Origin: SZAS-79 sp965279075 | Lineage (GTDB): Bacteria > Pseudomonadota > Gammaproteobacteria > Burkholderiales > SG8-39 | DNA length: 64,000 bases | Reading direction: 5' to 3' | Assembly (NCBI GenBank): GCA_965279075.1 | Contig: CBDIHI010000011.1 | Span: 62,001-126,000 of the forward strand | Notes under the pieces: model-generated | What the model saw: only the letters and a program-made list of their open reading frames with translations | The model's database searches: none | What the model was told of the DNA's origin: nothing | Made by a program: the position numbers and the translations under genes | Part shown: in pieces, positions 14,795-24,429 of the stretch | How positions within the stretch are numbered: the stretch's first letter is position 1 | Layout: each line of letters begins with the position of its first letter

Positions 14795-17080
14795 TCAGGC
14801 CGACGGGAGCTTGAGGCGCGTGCCGGTGGGTTCCGGCCGGTTCTGGTACCCGTAGTTGCGGTAGTAGTACTCGGTGCCGAAGCTGCTGTAGTCGCCGTAG
14901 TAGCGGTGGGCCTTCTCGACATCGAAGTAGTTAAGCACTGCGCCAAGGAGGGGCGCACCGACACGGCGCAGGCGGATCAGGCTGTGCCGCGCGAGCGGGT
15001 AGGGGGTGTGGTCGGCCTTCACGACGAAGAGGACCGCGTTGGCGAAGCGCGACAGCACCATCGAATCGCTCACCAATTCGACCGGCGGGCTGTCGATCAC
15101 GATCACGTCGAACATGGCCTTGAGGGACTCCATCGCGTCGGCGAACCGGTGCGAGGACAGCATCTCGAGCGGGTTGAGGGGCACCTTTCCCGACTGGAGC
15201 ACGTACAGCCCGGTGTCCCCCACTGGGTGGACGCACTGCTCGATGCCGATATCCCCCGCCACGAATTCCGAAAGCCCGGGCTTGTTCAGCTCGAGCTTGA
15301 GGGCGCGGGCGGCCTTGGGCCTGCGCATGTCGGCTTCGATCAGCAGGGTCTTCTTCACCTGCGCGAACGCGAAAGCGAGGTTGCATGCGACCGTCGTCTT
15401 GCCCTCTCCGGGGATCGTCGAGGTCACCAGCACGACCTTGTGCGGGGAGTCGAGGGTGGACAACTGCACGTCGCTGCGGATCGTGCGGATGCCCTCGGAG
15501 AAGGTATTCGAGTTGTCGTCCACGACCATGCGGTCGAGCGGCGCATCCGGCGTGGACTTCATGCGCGGCAGCACGCCGACCGCCTTGATCTCCAGGCGCG
15601 ATTCGAGGTCCAGCCCGGTCTTGATGCCCTTGTCGAGGAGCGTCAGGAAGAGCGCGATCCCGACCCCGGCCATCAGCGCGCCGAAGGCCGCGAGCAGGAT
15701 GATGCGGCGGCGGTCCGGCCCGGACGGGCCGCCCGGCGTGCGCGCGAGGTCGACGATCCGCGCGATCGGCTGCTGTACGTCGCCGATCTTGACTTCGTTC
15801 GCGCGCTGGATGAATGCTTCGTACAGGCGGCGGTTCGATTCCACGTTCCGCTCGAGGCGGGTGAGCGGGAACTCGGTGCGGTTGAAGGCCTGTGCCTCGA
15901 GCGTGGCCTTGGCCTGGGCCTGGGCTATGGAAGCCTCGTTCGCCTTTGCGATCTCGAACTCCTTCGATACCGCATCCGCGACCGCGGCCACCTGCCGGCG
16001 CACGGCCTCACGCGCGATCTTGAGGTCCGACTGCACCGACACGATCCTCGGGTGCTCCGGGCCATAGCGCTTCGAAGCCTCGCTCGCCCTGCGCTCGGCC
16101 TCGGCTTCCGTCTCCTTCAGCCTTTGCAGCACCGGATCCTTCTGCAGCACCGGCATGGATTCGAGCGTGTCGCCGGACTGCCCGCGCGCGGCTGCGCTCA
16201 CCTGCCTGTACAACTGCTCGGCCTCGGAGCGCTTCCTGCGCGCATCCTCGAGCGAAGAGGTCAGCCCGTCGAGACGGCGTGTGGCGTCGGAGAGCGAAAG
16301 GCCCTTGGTGACCACGATCTTCTGGCTCTCGCGGAACTGCTGCAATTCGCGCTCGGACTCGGCCAGCTGGCTCTTCAGCTTGTCGGCCTGTTCGGTGAGG
16401 AAGGACATCGACTGGCGCGCTGCGCCCGAGCGTGACTCCAGGTCCGCGACGATATAGATCATCGACAGCGTGTTGGGCACGCGCTCGGCAAGCACCGGGT
16501 CGCTGGTGTCGAAGCTGACCCTGACAAGCTGGGTGTTGCGGGATGGCGTGACCGAGATGCCGCCCATGACCCGCGATACCACGCCGTCGCGGATATCGTC
16601 CTCGCTGGTCGCGCTTTCGCTCGCCGCGGGCTGTGCGGGCGTAGCGGCGGCCGGCCGGGATTTATCGAGCAGGGAGCCGATCCAGCCCTTGTCCACTTTT
16701 TGCTGGCGCGGGTCGTAGTCCGGGTGCGTGGTGAGGTTCAGGACCCGCACGAGCCGCTCGGCGTAGTCCCGCGACTTCATGATTTCGATCTGCGTCAGGT
16801 AGTAGTCCCGGGGCGTGCCCGCCATCGAATCGAGGATCTCCTCGTTGGTGATGGATTTCTTGCGCACCGGGTCGAGCAGCACTGTGGCGGTGCCGCGATA
16901 GACGGGGGGCAGGCTCAGCGCGTACATGGCGGCCAGCACGCCCACCGCCACCACGAGCAGCGCGATCCCGAGCCGGTGGCGATTGATCGCCCGCCAGTAG
17001 CGCACCAGTTCGTGCGCCTGGGTCTGCGAATCCGCCTTCGGGGGCGGCAGAAAAGCGTCTCGCTGGCTGATAGAGTTCAT
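14795..17080 (-). CDS. Wzc/EpsG-like polysaccharide co-polymerase tyrosine autokinase
   Basis: A 761-residue inner-membrane protein that controls exopolysaccharide chain length and export by cyclic autophosphorylation. The N-terminal Wzz domain has a first transmembrane helix at ~35-53 and a second near residues ~455-475, with a long periplasmic coiled coil between. The cytosolic BY-kinase has Walker A STIPGEGKTT near residue 555, Walker A' (LIEADMRRPK) and Walker B (VIVIDSPP). The tail carries a Tyr cluster (HRYYGDYSSFGTEYYYRNYG), the autophosphorylation sites. It is convergent with the polymerase gene. No partner phosphatase or Wza exporter lies in the window. Confidence 0.9.
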   Translation of the reverse strand: MNSISQRDAFLPPPKADSQTQAHELVRYWRAINRHRLGIALLVVAVGVLAAMYALSLPPVYRGTATVLLDPVRKKSITNEEILDSMAGTPRDYYLTQIEIMKSRDYAERLVRVLNLTTHPDYDPRQQKVDKGWIGSLLDKSRPAAATPAQPAASESATSEDDIRDGVVSRVMGGISVTPSRNTQLVRVSFDTSDPVLAERVPNTLSMIYIVADLESRSGAARQSMSFLTEQADKLKSQLAESERELQQFRESQKIVVTKGLSLSDATRRLDGLTSSLEDARRKRSEAEQLYRQVSAAARGQSGDTLESMPVLQKDPVLQRLKETEAEAERRASEASKRYGPEHPRIVSVQSDLKIAREAVRRQVAAVADAVSKEFEIAKANEASIAQAQAKATLEAQAFNRTEFPLTRLERNVESNRRLYEAFIQRANEVKIGDVQQPIARIVDLARTPGGPSGPDRRRIILLAAFGALMAGVGIALFLTLLDKGIKTGLDLESRLEIKAVGVLPRMKSTPDAPLDRMVVDDNSNTFSEGIRTIRSDVQLSTLDSPHKVVLVTSTIPGEGKTTVACNLAFAFAQVKKTLLIEADMRRPKAARALKLELNKPGLSEFVAGDIGIEQCVHPVGDTGLYVLQSGKVPLNPLEMLSSHRFADAMESLKAMFDVIVIDSPPVELVSDSMVLSRFANAVLFVVKADHTPYPLARHSLIRLRRVGAPLLGAVLNYFDVEKAHRYYGDYSSFGTEYYYRNYGYQNRPEPTGTRLKLPSA

Positions 17081-17376
17081 GGCCGGAGTATAGTACGGCC
17101 GTCTGTATGAAAAGATAAATAATGTGTCATAGAAGCGCTTGAAAACGTGAAGTAATCGTCATTCTCAACATTTTATCCTGAGCGAATATTCCAGCTTCGG
17201 GGCGCAGTCGGGCGGCGGCCTCGAAACCGGACGTCCGTGGCGGCGTCGAACGGTATACTTGCCGCAGGTTAGTTCGGGTTCACTTGTCGGGCGGGCATGC
17301 GCGCCGGGAAAGTGTTGTTTCGCAACGCACAATCTGCGGCCCTCAGCGGGCCGCTGTTCATTTCAGGGCCTCACCC
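17081..17376. other. Divergent promoter region of the Wzc-like and CoxL-like genes
   Basis: About 295 bases between divergent genes. The left half is AT-rich (around 17100-17180) and should hold the Wzc-gene promoter; a TATACT-like -10 on the minus strand (17092-17087) has no good -35. No palindromic operator stands out. Confidence 0.35.
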
Positions 17377-19695
17377 ATGAATGCTCCCGCAGTCCAGTTC
17401 GACCCGGATTCCGCCCGTTTCGGTACCTCGCGCTCGCAGAAGCGCCTTGAGGATGACCGCCTCCTGACCGGGCGTGGCCTGTACAGCGACGACCGGGTTG
17501 CCGAGGGGCAGGCGTGGCTGGTTGTCGTACGTTCGCCGTATGCTCACGCGAAAATTCCCTCGATCGACACGTCCGCGGCCGTCGGGGCGCCCGGGGTGAT
17601 CGCCGTGTATACGATGGCCGACCTGAAAGCCGATGGACTCGGGCACATTCCCTTCCCTCCGCTCTTCAAGCAGGCGAGCGGCGAGCCGATGGCCGCGCCG
17701 TTGCGCACGCCCCTGGCCGACGGCACGGCGTACTACGCCGGGCACCCGGTGGCGGCCGTGATTGCCGCCACCCGCGCCCAGGCCCAGGACGCGGCCGAGC
17801 TCGTCATGGTCGAATACGAGGAACTTCCCTGCGTCGTCGACCCGCGCAAGGCGATCGAGCCCGGCGCGCAGCAGCTGTTCGCAAGCGCGCCCGGGAACAT
17901 TTCCGCCGAGATGCGCTACGGCGACCAGCAGGCCGCAGCGGGGGCGTTCGCGAAGGCCGCCCATGTCACCGAAATGGAGCATCACAACCAGCGCCTGATC
18001 GCGACGGCTCTGGAGCCCCGCAGCGCGACCGCGTCCTTCGCGGATGGCCGATGGACGCTGCAGACCCAGACGCAGCAGCCCACCGGGACGCGCGAAGCGC
18101 TGGCCGCCGTGTTCAAGACGAAGCCCGACCAGTTCCGCGTCGTGGTCGGCGACATCGGTGGCGGGTTCGGCATGAAGACCGGCCTCTATCCCGAAGACGC
18201 CGTCGCCTGCTATGCCGCGCGCAAGCTGGGACGCGTCGTGAAGTGGCGCGCCGACCGCAGCGAGGAGTTCCTTGCCGCGCACGCGGGGCGCGACCAGATC
18301 TTCAAGGCGAAGCTCGCGCTCGACGCGCAGGGGAAGATCCTCGCTTTGAAGATGGAGATGCTGGCCAATTTCGGTTCGGTGCCGGTCGGCTCGACGGCGA
18401 TGATCCCGCTCGTGCTCGGGCCGAAGGTCCAGACCACAGTCTACCATGTCCCGGTCATCGACTACCACGTGCGCGGAGTGCTCACCAACACCATGGCGAG
18501 CGGCGCCTACCGAGGCGCGGGCCGCCCCGAGGCGAATTTCCTGATGGAGCGGCTGATGGAGCAGGCCGGCCGCGAGATGGGCATCGACCCTGTCGAGATC
18601 CGCCGGCGCAACCTGATCGCGCCCCAGGCGTTCCCGTACCGCACGCACCTCGGCGACGTCTACGACGCGGGCGAATTCGAACGCATCCTCGACCGGGTGG
18701 TCGGGGAATCCGACTGGAAGGGCTATGCGGCGCGGGCGGAGGACTCCGCCCGCCGCGGAAAGCTGCGCGGCAGGGGGCTCGCGACCTACATCGAATGGAC
18801 CGGCGCGCTGCCGACCGAGACGGTCGACATCCGCGTCGACGCCGACGGCACGGTGACCGTGTACTCCGGCACGATGGCGATGGGCCAGGGCCTCGAGACC
18901 AGCTACACGCAACTGATCACCGAGGTGCTGCAGATCCCGGCGAAGGAAGTGCGCATCGTGCAGGGCGACACCGACCTCGCCAACGGCGTGGGCAGCGTGG
19001 GATCGCGCTCGGCTTTCGTCGGCGGGTCGGCGGTCGTGTCGGCCGGGCGCAAGGTGATCGTGCGCGGCAAGGAGCTCGCCGCCGAGGCGCTCGAGGCGGC
19101 CGCGGCCGACATCGAGTTCCGCGACGGGCGTTTCGGCATCGCCGGGACCGATCGCGCGCTCGGGCTCGCCGAACTCGCGGGGCGCCAGCCGGAGAAGTAC
19201 ATCCGCGTTTCGGCGACCGAGACGCCGTCCGCCCCCTCGTGGCCGAACGGCGCGCAGGTCGCCGAGGTCGAGATCGATCCCGAGACCGGCGTCACCGAGG
19301 TCGTGCGCATCACGAGCGTCGACGATATCGGCCGCATCATCAACCACATGATCGTCGCCGGGCAGGTGCAGGGCGGCATCGCGCAGGGCATAGGCCAGGC
19401 CCTGTACGAGCAGGCGGTCTACGACGACAGCGGGCAGCTCCTCACCGGCTCGCTGATGGACTACTGCGTGCCGCGCGCGGACGACCTGCCGCAGATGCAC
19501 AACGTCTTCGACGAATCGGTCCCCTGCAAGACCAACCTGCTCGGCGTGAAGGGCTGCGGCGAGATCGGCACGATCGGCGCCGTGCCCGCGGTGGTTCATG
19601 CCGTGCTGGACGCGCTCAAGGCGACCGGCGTTCGCAACATCGAAATGCCGATCACGCCGGAGAAGGTCTGGCGCGTCCTCGGCGGTTCGAAGTAG
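17377..19695 (+). CDS. Xanthine-dehydrogenase-family molybdopterin subunit, form-II CoxL-like
   Basis: A 772-residue large subunit of a molybdenum hydroxylase. The start at ATG 17377 gives the normal N-terminus (RLEDDRLLTGRGLYSDD). The active-site loop reads AYRGAGR (A377-R383). Known CO dehydrogenases have AYxCSFR (form I), while AYRGAGR marks form II, whose substrate is often not CO. The catalytic Glu is E729 in KGCGEIGTIG. The FAD-binding medium and 2Fe-2S small subunits are not adjacent, which is unusual since these are normally encoded together. A TonB gene follows. It could oxidise an aldehyde or N-heterocycle; no substrate can be read from sequence. Confidence 0.85.
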   Translation: MNAPAVQFDPDSARFGTSRSQKRLEDDRLLTGRGLYSDDRVAEGQAWLVVVRSPYAHAKIPSIDTSAAVGAPGVIAVYTMADLKADGLGHIPFPPLFKQASGEPMAAPLRTPLADGTAYYAGHPVAAVIAATRAQAQDAAELVMVEYEELPCVVDPRKAIEPGAQQLFASAPGNISAEMRYGDQQAAAGAFAKAAHVTEMEHHNQRLIATALEPRSATASFADGRWTLQTQTQQPTGTREALAAVFKTKPDQFRVVVGDIGGGFGMKTGLYPEDAVACYAARKLGRVVKWRADRSEEFLAAHAGRDQIFKAKLALDAQGKILALKMEMLANFGSVPVGSTAMIPLVLGPKVQTTVYHVPVIDYHVRGVLTNTMASGAYRGAGRPEANFLMERLMEQAGREMGIDPVEIRRRNLIAPQAFPYRTHLGDVYDAGEFERILDRVVGESDWKGYAARAEDSARRGKLRGRGLATYIEWTGALPTETVDIRVDADGTVTVYSGTMAMGQGLETSYTQLITEVLQIPAKEVRIVQGDTDLANGVGSVGSRSAFVGGSAVVSAGRKVIVRGKELAAEALEAAAADIEFRDGRFGIAGTDRALGLAELAGRQPEKYIRVSATETPSAPSWPNGAQVAEVEIDPETGVTEVVRITSVDDIGRIINHMIVAGQVQGGIAQGIGQALYEQAVYDDSGQLLTGSLMDYCVPRADDLPQMHNVFDESVPCKTNLLGVKGCGEIGTIGAVPAVVHAVLDALKATGVRNIEMPITPEKVWRVLGGSK

Positions 19696-19745
19696 CGGCC
19701 GCCGGGCCCGCCGGCCGGGGCCTGCGCCTCACTGGTTGAACTGAC

Positions 19746-20501
19746 TTGGCCACGACGTACGGCGTCGGCGTCGCAGCTCGCGAAGGGGAGGGCCGCTTCT
19801 TCAAGGCTGCGGTCGCGTTGTCCCTGGCGGCGCATGCGTTTGCCCTGTTCGTGCTTCCGGGGCTGCTGGAACGGGTTCCTGAAAAGAGTGCTCCGCCGGC
19901 CGCGATCGTAGCGCGCCTTATGCCGCCGCAGCGTGCGCCGGACATCCCGCCCGAGCGTGCCCCTGCGCCCCCGCCAGAACCCGTGCGGCCCCAGCCCAGG
20001 CCCGATGTCACGCCGCCGAACGCCCGGCCCGTGCTGACCGCGCCCGCGACAGCGGTCGCACCGGCGCAGGTGCAGTCTCCGGTCGAGGCGCCTCGCGCAC
20101 CGGAGCCGGCGCAGCCCGTCGCACCGGCGCCCATCGCCAGGGTCGAGCCGGCGCCGGCCGCGCCTGCAGCGGCCCCGACGAGCGGCGACGCGGCCGATCC
20201 CGCTACCGTGGGCCAGTACCGCATCGCGGTCATCTCCGCGGCGCGACGATTCAAGCGTTACCCGCGTATCGCGATGGACAACAACTGGGAGGGCAAGGCC
20301 GAAGTCCGCCTCGTGATCGGGCCCGACGGCGGCATCGTTTCGATCAGCCTGAAATCGAAATCCGGGTTCGAGGTTCTCGACCAGCAGGCTCTGGAGATGA
20401 TCCGCAGGGCCAAGCCCCAGGCGCCGATCCCGCCCGCGCTGCGCGGCAAGGGCTTCACGATCGACGTCCCGGTCGTGTTCAGCCTGAAGGAGGAGGGCTG
20501 A
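19746..20501 (+). CDS. Energy transducer TonB family protein
   Basis: A 251-residue protein linking the proton-motive force to outer-membrane transporters. It has one N-terminal transmembrane helix (about residues 20-40, KAAVALSLAAHAFALFVLP), a long Pro/Ala-rich periplasm-spanning segment (about 50-150) and a C-terminal TonB domain (about 160-251, YPRIAMDNNWEGKAEVRLVI and later VVFSL). The likely start is TTG 19746. No ExbB/ExbD is adjacent. Its 3' end overlaps the convergent iron-ABC ATPase by 23 bases, and the neighbouring Fur-type iron import genes suggest it serves siderophore or heme receptors encoded elsewhere. Confidence 0.85.
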   Translation: MATTYGVGVAAREGEGRFFKAAVALSLAAHAFALFVLPGLLERVPEKSAPPAAIVARLMPPQRAPDIPPERAPAPPPEPVRPQPRPDVTPPNARPVLTAPATAVAPAQVQSPVEAPRAPEPAQPVAPAPIARVEPAPAAPAAAPTSGDAADPATVGQYRIAVISAARRFKRYPRIAMDNNWEGKAEVRLVIGPDGGIVSISLKSKSGFEVLDQQALEMIRRAKPQAPIPPALRGKGFTIDVPVVFSLKEEG

Positions 20502-21570
20502 ACGCCACGACGTGATCGACGTCCAGGCGGATGCCGATCTGCTCGCCGAGCGGGTGGTTGTGGTGGCTGGGCACCAGCGCGAGCACCTTCCTGCCGCTGC
20601 CGAGCTTCAGCGTGTACATGATGTCGGCGCCGCGGAAGGCCTTGTGCACGACTTCGGCCTGCAGCGACGAAGTGTCGTCGTGGATGATGTCGTCGGGCCG
20701 CAGCAGTACGTCCGCGCTGCAGCCCTTGCCGCAGATTTCGCAGCCCTTGCCGCAGTGCTCCGGGATCGAGCCGTTCAGCACGCCGAGCTCGATCTCCACC
20801 TGCTTGTCGTTGAGGACCCGCGCCGGCAGGAACACGCCCTGGCCGACGAAATCCGCGACGAACCGGCTCGCCGGCCGGTGATAGAGGTTGTACGCGTTGT
20901 CCCACTGCACGATCCGGCCCTCGTGCATGACGCCGATCTCGTCGGCCATCGCAAACGCCTCCTGCTGGTCGTGCGTCACCATGATCGCCGTCGCGCCGCT
21001 CGCCTTCACGATCTCGCGCACCTCAAGCGACAGGCGTTCCCTCAGGTCGACGTCGAGGTTGGAGAAAGGCTCGTCCATCAACAGCAGGTCCGGTCGTGGC
21101 GCGAGCGCGCGGGCCAGCGCGACGCGCTGTTGCTGTCCGCCGGATATCTCGTGCGGGTAGGCCTGCGGCGACCCGCCCAGTCCGACCATCTGCACCAGCT
21201 CTTCCACGCGCGCGCGGCGAGCGGCGGCATCCATGCCGCGCAGGCCGAAGCCGATGTTGTCCGCGATCGTCAGGTGCGGGAAAAGCGCGTAGTCCTGGAA
21301 CACCATCCCGATGCGGCGCTTCTCGGGCGGCACCAGCATGCGTTGAGACGATACCAGCGAGCCTGCGAGGCGGATCTCGCCGGAGGTAACGGGCTCAAAG
21401 CCGGCGATGCAGCGGAGCAACGTGGTCTTGCCGCAACCGCTAGGGCCGAGGATGCAGCCGATGCTGCCTCGCGCGAGTGAGAACGACAGGCCGCGCACGA
21501 CTTGGCGCGCGCCGTAGGCGTGCACCAGGTCGCGGACTTCCAGGACGGGATCAGGAATGGGGGTACTCAC
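20479..21570 (-). CDS. fbpC: Fe(3+) ABC transporter ATP-binding protein (FbpC/FutC type)
   Basis: A 363-residue ATPase that powers ferric iron import. Walker A is GPSGCGKTT, the signature is SGGQQQR, Walker B is LLLMDEPFSNLD, and the switch His is in VTHDQQEA. A C-terminal regulatory domain follows, with a Cys-containing segment (HCGKGCEICGKGC) that could bind metal and is unusual for the family. I choose GTG 21570, just inside a Fur-box-like sequence; a longer frame adds a non-conserved leader. It is divergent from the permease gene 93 bp away and convergent with tonB. Confidence 0.85.
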   Translation of the reverse strand: MSTPIPDPVLEVRDLVHAYGARQVVRGLSFSLARGSIGCILGPSGCGKTTLLRCIAGFEPVTSGEIRLAGSLVSSQRMLVPPEKRRIGMVFQDYALFPHLTIADNIGFGLRGMDAAARRARVEELVQMVGLGGSPQAYPHEISGGQQQRVALARALAPRPDLLLMDEPFSNLDVDLRERLSLEVREIVKASGATAIMVTHDQQEAFAMADEIGVMHEGRIVQWDNAYNLYHRPASRFVADFVGQGVFLPARVLNDKQVEIELGVLNGSIPEHCGKGCEICGKGCSADVLLRPDDIIHDDTSSLQAEVVHKAFRGADIMYTLKLGSGRKVLALVPSHHNHPLGEQIGIRLDVDHVVAFSPPPSG

Positions 21571-21588
21571 TGGATGATAATCATTCCT
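21570..21588 (+). promoter_or_regulatory. Fur-box-like palindrome between the fbpC-like and fbpB-like genes
   Basis: A core of 12 consecutive consensus bases, ATGATAATCATT, with the perfect odd palindrome ATGAT-A-ATCAT centred at 21579, in the 92-bp divergent gap. Twelve of the 19 Fur-consensus positions match. It touches the start codon of the ATPase gene, so iron-loaded Fur could block both directions. Confidence 0.55.
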
Positions 21589-21662
21589 GTTTACGTTGTT
21601 CCCGTCAAGCGCGGCTGTTAAGATCTCGCGGATTTTAAAGGTATTTTCAGGCGCATCCCATC

Positions 21663-23324
21663 GTGGCGCATCCCGCAACTCTACAGACACCGAGGCTGGC
21701 CGCCTTGCCCAGGGTCAAAGTATCCCTCCTCGACGCGGGCGCTGCGGCGATTGCGCTGCTGGTCGCGCTGCCGATGCTCGCCGTCGTGCTGAACCTGGTC
21801 CTGCCTCGCGGCGAGGCTTGGGCGCACCTGGCCTCGACCGTGCTGCCCGGCTACGTATGGAATACGGTGCTGCTTGCGGCCGGCGTAGGCGCGGGCGTGA
21901 CTGTGGCGGGCGTGGGTTGCGCCTGGCTCACGAGCCTGTGCCGGTTCCCGGGGCAGCGCTGGTTCGAGTGGGCCCTGATCCTGCCGATCGCCATGCCGGC
22001 CTACGTGATGGCCTACGTCTACACCGACTTCCTGCAGTTCGCGGGCCCGTTGCAGGGCGCGCTGCGGGCGGCGACCGGCTGGCGCGCCGGCGACTATTCC
22101 TTCCCGGAAGTGCGTACGCTCGGCGGCGCGGTGTTCGTGCTGACCGCGGTGCTCTACCCCTACGTGTACCTGCTCGCGCGCACGGCATTTCTCGAACAAT
22201 CCGGATCGAGCTTCGAGACCGCGCGCGTGCTTGGGCTGGGCCCGTGGCGCACGTTCTTCCGCGTGGCGCTGCCCCTTGCCCGCCCGGCCATCGCGGCGGG
22301 CGTGGCGCTCGCGATGATGGAGACGCTTGCCGATTACGGCACGGTCGCTTATTTCGGCGTCGATACGTTCTCCACCGGCGTGTTCCGCGCGTGGTTCTCG
22401 CTCGGCGACCCGGTGATGGCCGCGCAGCTCGGCGCGCTGCTGCTGGCGGGAGTGGGCACGGTCGTCGCGCTGGAGAGGATGCTGCGGGGGCGCTCGGCTT
22501 TCTACGCCGGCCCGCGCAGGGCGCCGGTGCCGCACGTGCTGCGTGGCGCGCACGCGGTGGCGGCGGCGATCGCGTGCGCGATCCCGCTCGTGGCCGGGTT
22601 CGTCGCGCCGCTCGTGCTGCTCGTGAGGCTCGCGGCACAGGAGGCGGAACCGGGCTGGGGCGGGAGGTTCGCGGCGCTCGCGACGAACAGCTTCACGCTC
22701 TCGGGCGCTGCCGCGCTCGTCGCCGTTGCGGGCGCGCTCGTCATCGCGTATGCGGCGCGGTTGCGTCCGGGATTGTTCGCAAGCATCGCCGACCGCGCAG
22801 CCGGCCTCGGCTATGCGATTCCCGGCGTCGTCATCGCAGTAGGCGTGCTGGTGCCGGTCGCTTACCTCGACCGTTGGCTGGCCGCTTGGCTGTCCGGACA
22901 GTTCGGCCTCGCGCCCCGGTTGTGGATAGGCGGATCGATCCTGGTCCTGGTGTATGCGTATACGGTGCGCTTCATGTCGATCGCGCTGCAGACGGTCGAG
23001 GCAGGCCTAGCGAAGATCCGGCCCAGCCTCGACGACGCCGCGCGCAGCCTCGGCATGGGGCCGGGCGAAACGCTCGCGCGGGTGCACGCGCCCATCCTCG
23101 CGCGCAGCCTGCTCACCGCGGCGCTGCTGGTTTTCGTCGACGTGATGAAGGAGTTGCCCGCGACGCTGGCGTTGCGGCCGTTCAACTTCGACACGCTCGC
23201 CGTGCAGACCTACAACCTGGCCAAGGACGAGCGCCTCGCCGAAGCCTCGGTGGCCGCCCTCGCGATCCTCGTCGTCGGGCTGATCCCGGTCCTGATCCTC
23301 GCGCGCTCGATGAACCGCAGGTAG
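21663..23324 (+). CDS. fbpB: Fe(3+) ABC transporter permease (FbpB type)
   Basis: A 553-residue inner-membrane permease with two fused halves of about six helices each. Each half carries an EAA-type loop: FETARVLGLGPWRTFFRVAL near residue ~190 and LDDAARSLGMGPGETLARVH near ~455. Fused permeases of this length are typical of ferric iron importers. The start is GTG 21663. It is transcribed away from the ATPase gene with the Fur-like site between, and its 3' end meets the convergent binding-protein gene with one base between the stops. All three parts of the importer are therefore present but in three separate transcription units. Confidence 0.88.
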   Translation: MAHPATLQTPRLAALPRVKVSLLDAGAAAIALLVALPMLAVVLNLVLPRGEAWAHLASTVLPGYVWNTVLLAAGVGAGVTVAGVGCAWLTSLCRFPGQRWFEWALILPIAMPAYVMAYVYTDFLQFAGPLQGALRAATGWRAGDYSFPEVRTLGGAVFVLTAVLYPYVYLLARTAFLEQSGSSFETARVLGLGPWRTFFRVALPLARPAIAAGVALAMMETLADYGTVAYFGVDTFSTGVFRAWFSLGDPVMAAQLGALLLAGVGTVVALERMLRGRSAFYAGPRRAPVPHVLRGAHAVAAAIACAIPLVAGFVAPLVLLVRLAAQEAEPGWGGRFAALATNSFTLSGAAALVAVAGALVIAYAARLRPGLFASIADRAAGLGYAIPGVVIAVGVLVPVAYLDRWLAAWLSGQFGLAPRLWIGGSILVLVYAYTVRFMSIALQTVEAGLAKIRPSLDDAARSLGMGPGETLARVHAPILARSLLTAALLVFVDVMKELPATLALRPFNFDTLAVQTYNLAKDERLAEASVAALAILVVGLIPVLILARSMNRR

Positions 23325-23325
23325 A

Positions 23326-24372
23326 TCAGCGCCAGCCGGCCCGGTCGTAGACCTTCTGCGCGGTCGGCTGGTTCCTGCCGAACACGCTGACGTTCAGCGC
23401 ATCGGCCTTGAACTTCCCGATCGAGGCGAGCTCGCGGTTGTCGACGCTGACCGATGCGACCGCCGGGAACTCGTTGTTGCCGTCGGCGAAGTAGCGTTGC
23501 GCCTCGTCGCTTGCGAGGTACTCGAGGAACTTCACGGCGGCTTCGCGGTTCGGCGCGGATTTCAGCACCCCGGCGCCGGAAATGTTCACGTGCGTGCCGC
23601 GGCTGTCCTGGTTCGGCCAGACCATGCCGACCCTCTCGACGACCGCGCGTTCCTCGGCCTTCGGCGCCTTCATCATCCGCACGTAGTAGTAAGTGTTGAC
23701 GATGCTGAGGGCGCATTCGCCGGCGGCGAGCGCCTTGATCTGGTCCGTGTCGCCGCCCTTGGGGGCGCGCGCGAAGTTGGCTACGACACCCTTCGCCCAG
23801 GCCTCGGCCTTCGCCTCGCCGAGGTGGCCGATCAGGGAACTCATCAGCGAAAGGTTGTACATGTTCGCCGAGGAGCGCATGCAGACCTTGCCCTTCCACT
23901 TCGGGTCGGCGAGGTCCTCATAGCTGCGTGCTTCGCCCGGCTTCACCGCGTCCTTTGCGTAGATGATTATGCGCGCGCGCGTCGAGAACCCGAACCACAG
24001 GCCGTCGGGCTGGCGCAGCGGCGCGGGGATGCGCGCATCCAGCACGGCAGACCTGACCGGCTGGAAGAGGCCCATCTGCTCGGCGCGCCACAGGCGGCCG
24101 GCATCCACGGTGATCAGCACGTCGGCGGGGCTTGCGGCCCCCTCGTTGCGCAGCCTCTCGAGCAGCGCGTCCTCGGGCGCTTCGATGCGGTTCACCCTCA
24201 CGCCGGTGAGTTTCGTGAAGTTGGCGTACAGCGCCTCGTCGGTGTTGTAGTGGCGCGACGAGTACAGGTTCAGCACCTTGTCCTGGCCGAAGGCGGCAGG
24301 CGCGGCGGACATGAGGGCGACAAGGGCGGCGAGGACCGGCAGGAAGTTGCGAAAGGCTTTTGCGGCGGGCAT
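23326..24372 (-). CDS. fbpA: Periplasmic Fe(3+)-binding protein (FbpA/FutA type)
   Basis: A 348-residue periplasmic receptor of the ferric importer. The signal peptide covers about residues 1-29 (hydrophobic FLPVLAALVALMSAAPAAFG, cleavage near AFGQ). The mature start has the FutA motif NLYSSRHYNTDEALY, whose Tyr and His are iron ligands in this family, and a later Tyr run (NTYYYVRM) supplies more Tyr ligands. It starts at ATG 24372, 58 bp from a strong Fur-box-like site. It pairs with the permease and ATPase genes just to the left. Confidence 0.9.
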   Translation of the reverse strand: MPAAKAFRNFLPVLAALVALMSAAPAAFGQDKVLNLYSSRHYNTDEALYANFTKLTGVRVNRIEAPEDALLERLRNEGAASPADVLITVDAGRLWRAEQMGLFQPVRSAVLDARIPAPLRQPDGLWFGFSTRARIIIYAKDAVKPGEARSYEDLADPKWKGKVCMRSSANMYNLSLMSSLIGHLGEAKAEAWAKGVVANFARAPKGGDTDQIKALAAGECALSIVNTYYYVRMMKAPKAEERAVVERVGMVWPNQDSRGTHVNISGAGVLKSAPNREAAVKFLEYLASDEAQRYFADGNNEFPAVASVSVDNRELASIGKFKADALNVSVFGRNQPTAQKVYDRAGWR

Positions 24373-24429
24373 GGCGGGATCCAGGAGGCGTTTTAGGTGG
24401 AAGGGAACAAGTCTGCAGGAATTTTAAAC

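Noticed and set aside
17371..19599. Long open frames opposite and out of frame with the CoxL-like gene
   Set aside because: Typical shadows of a high-GC gene; the + strand protein has full family motifs.
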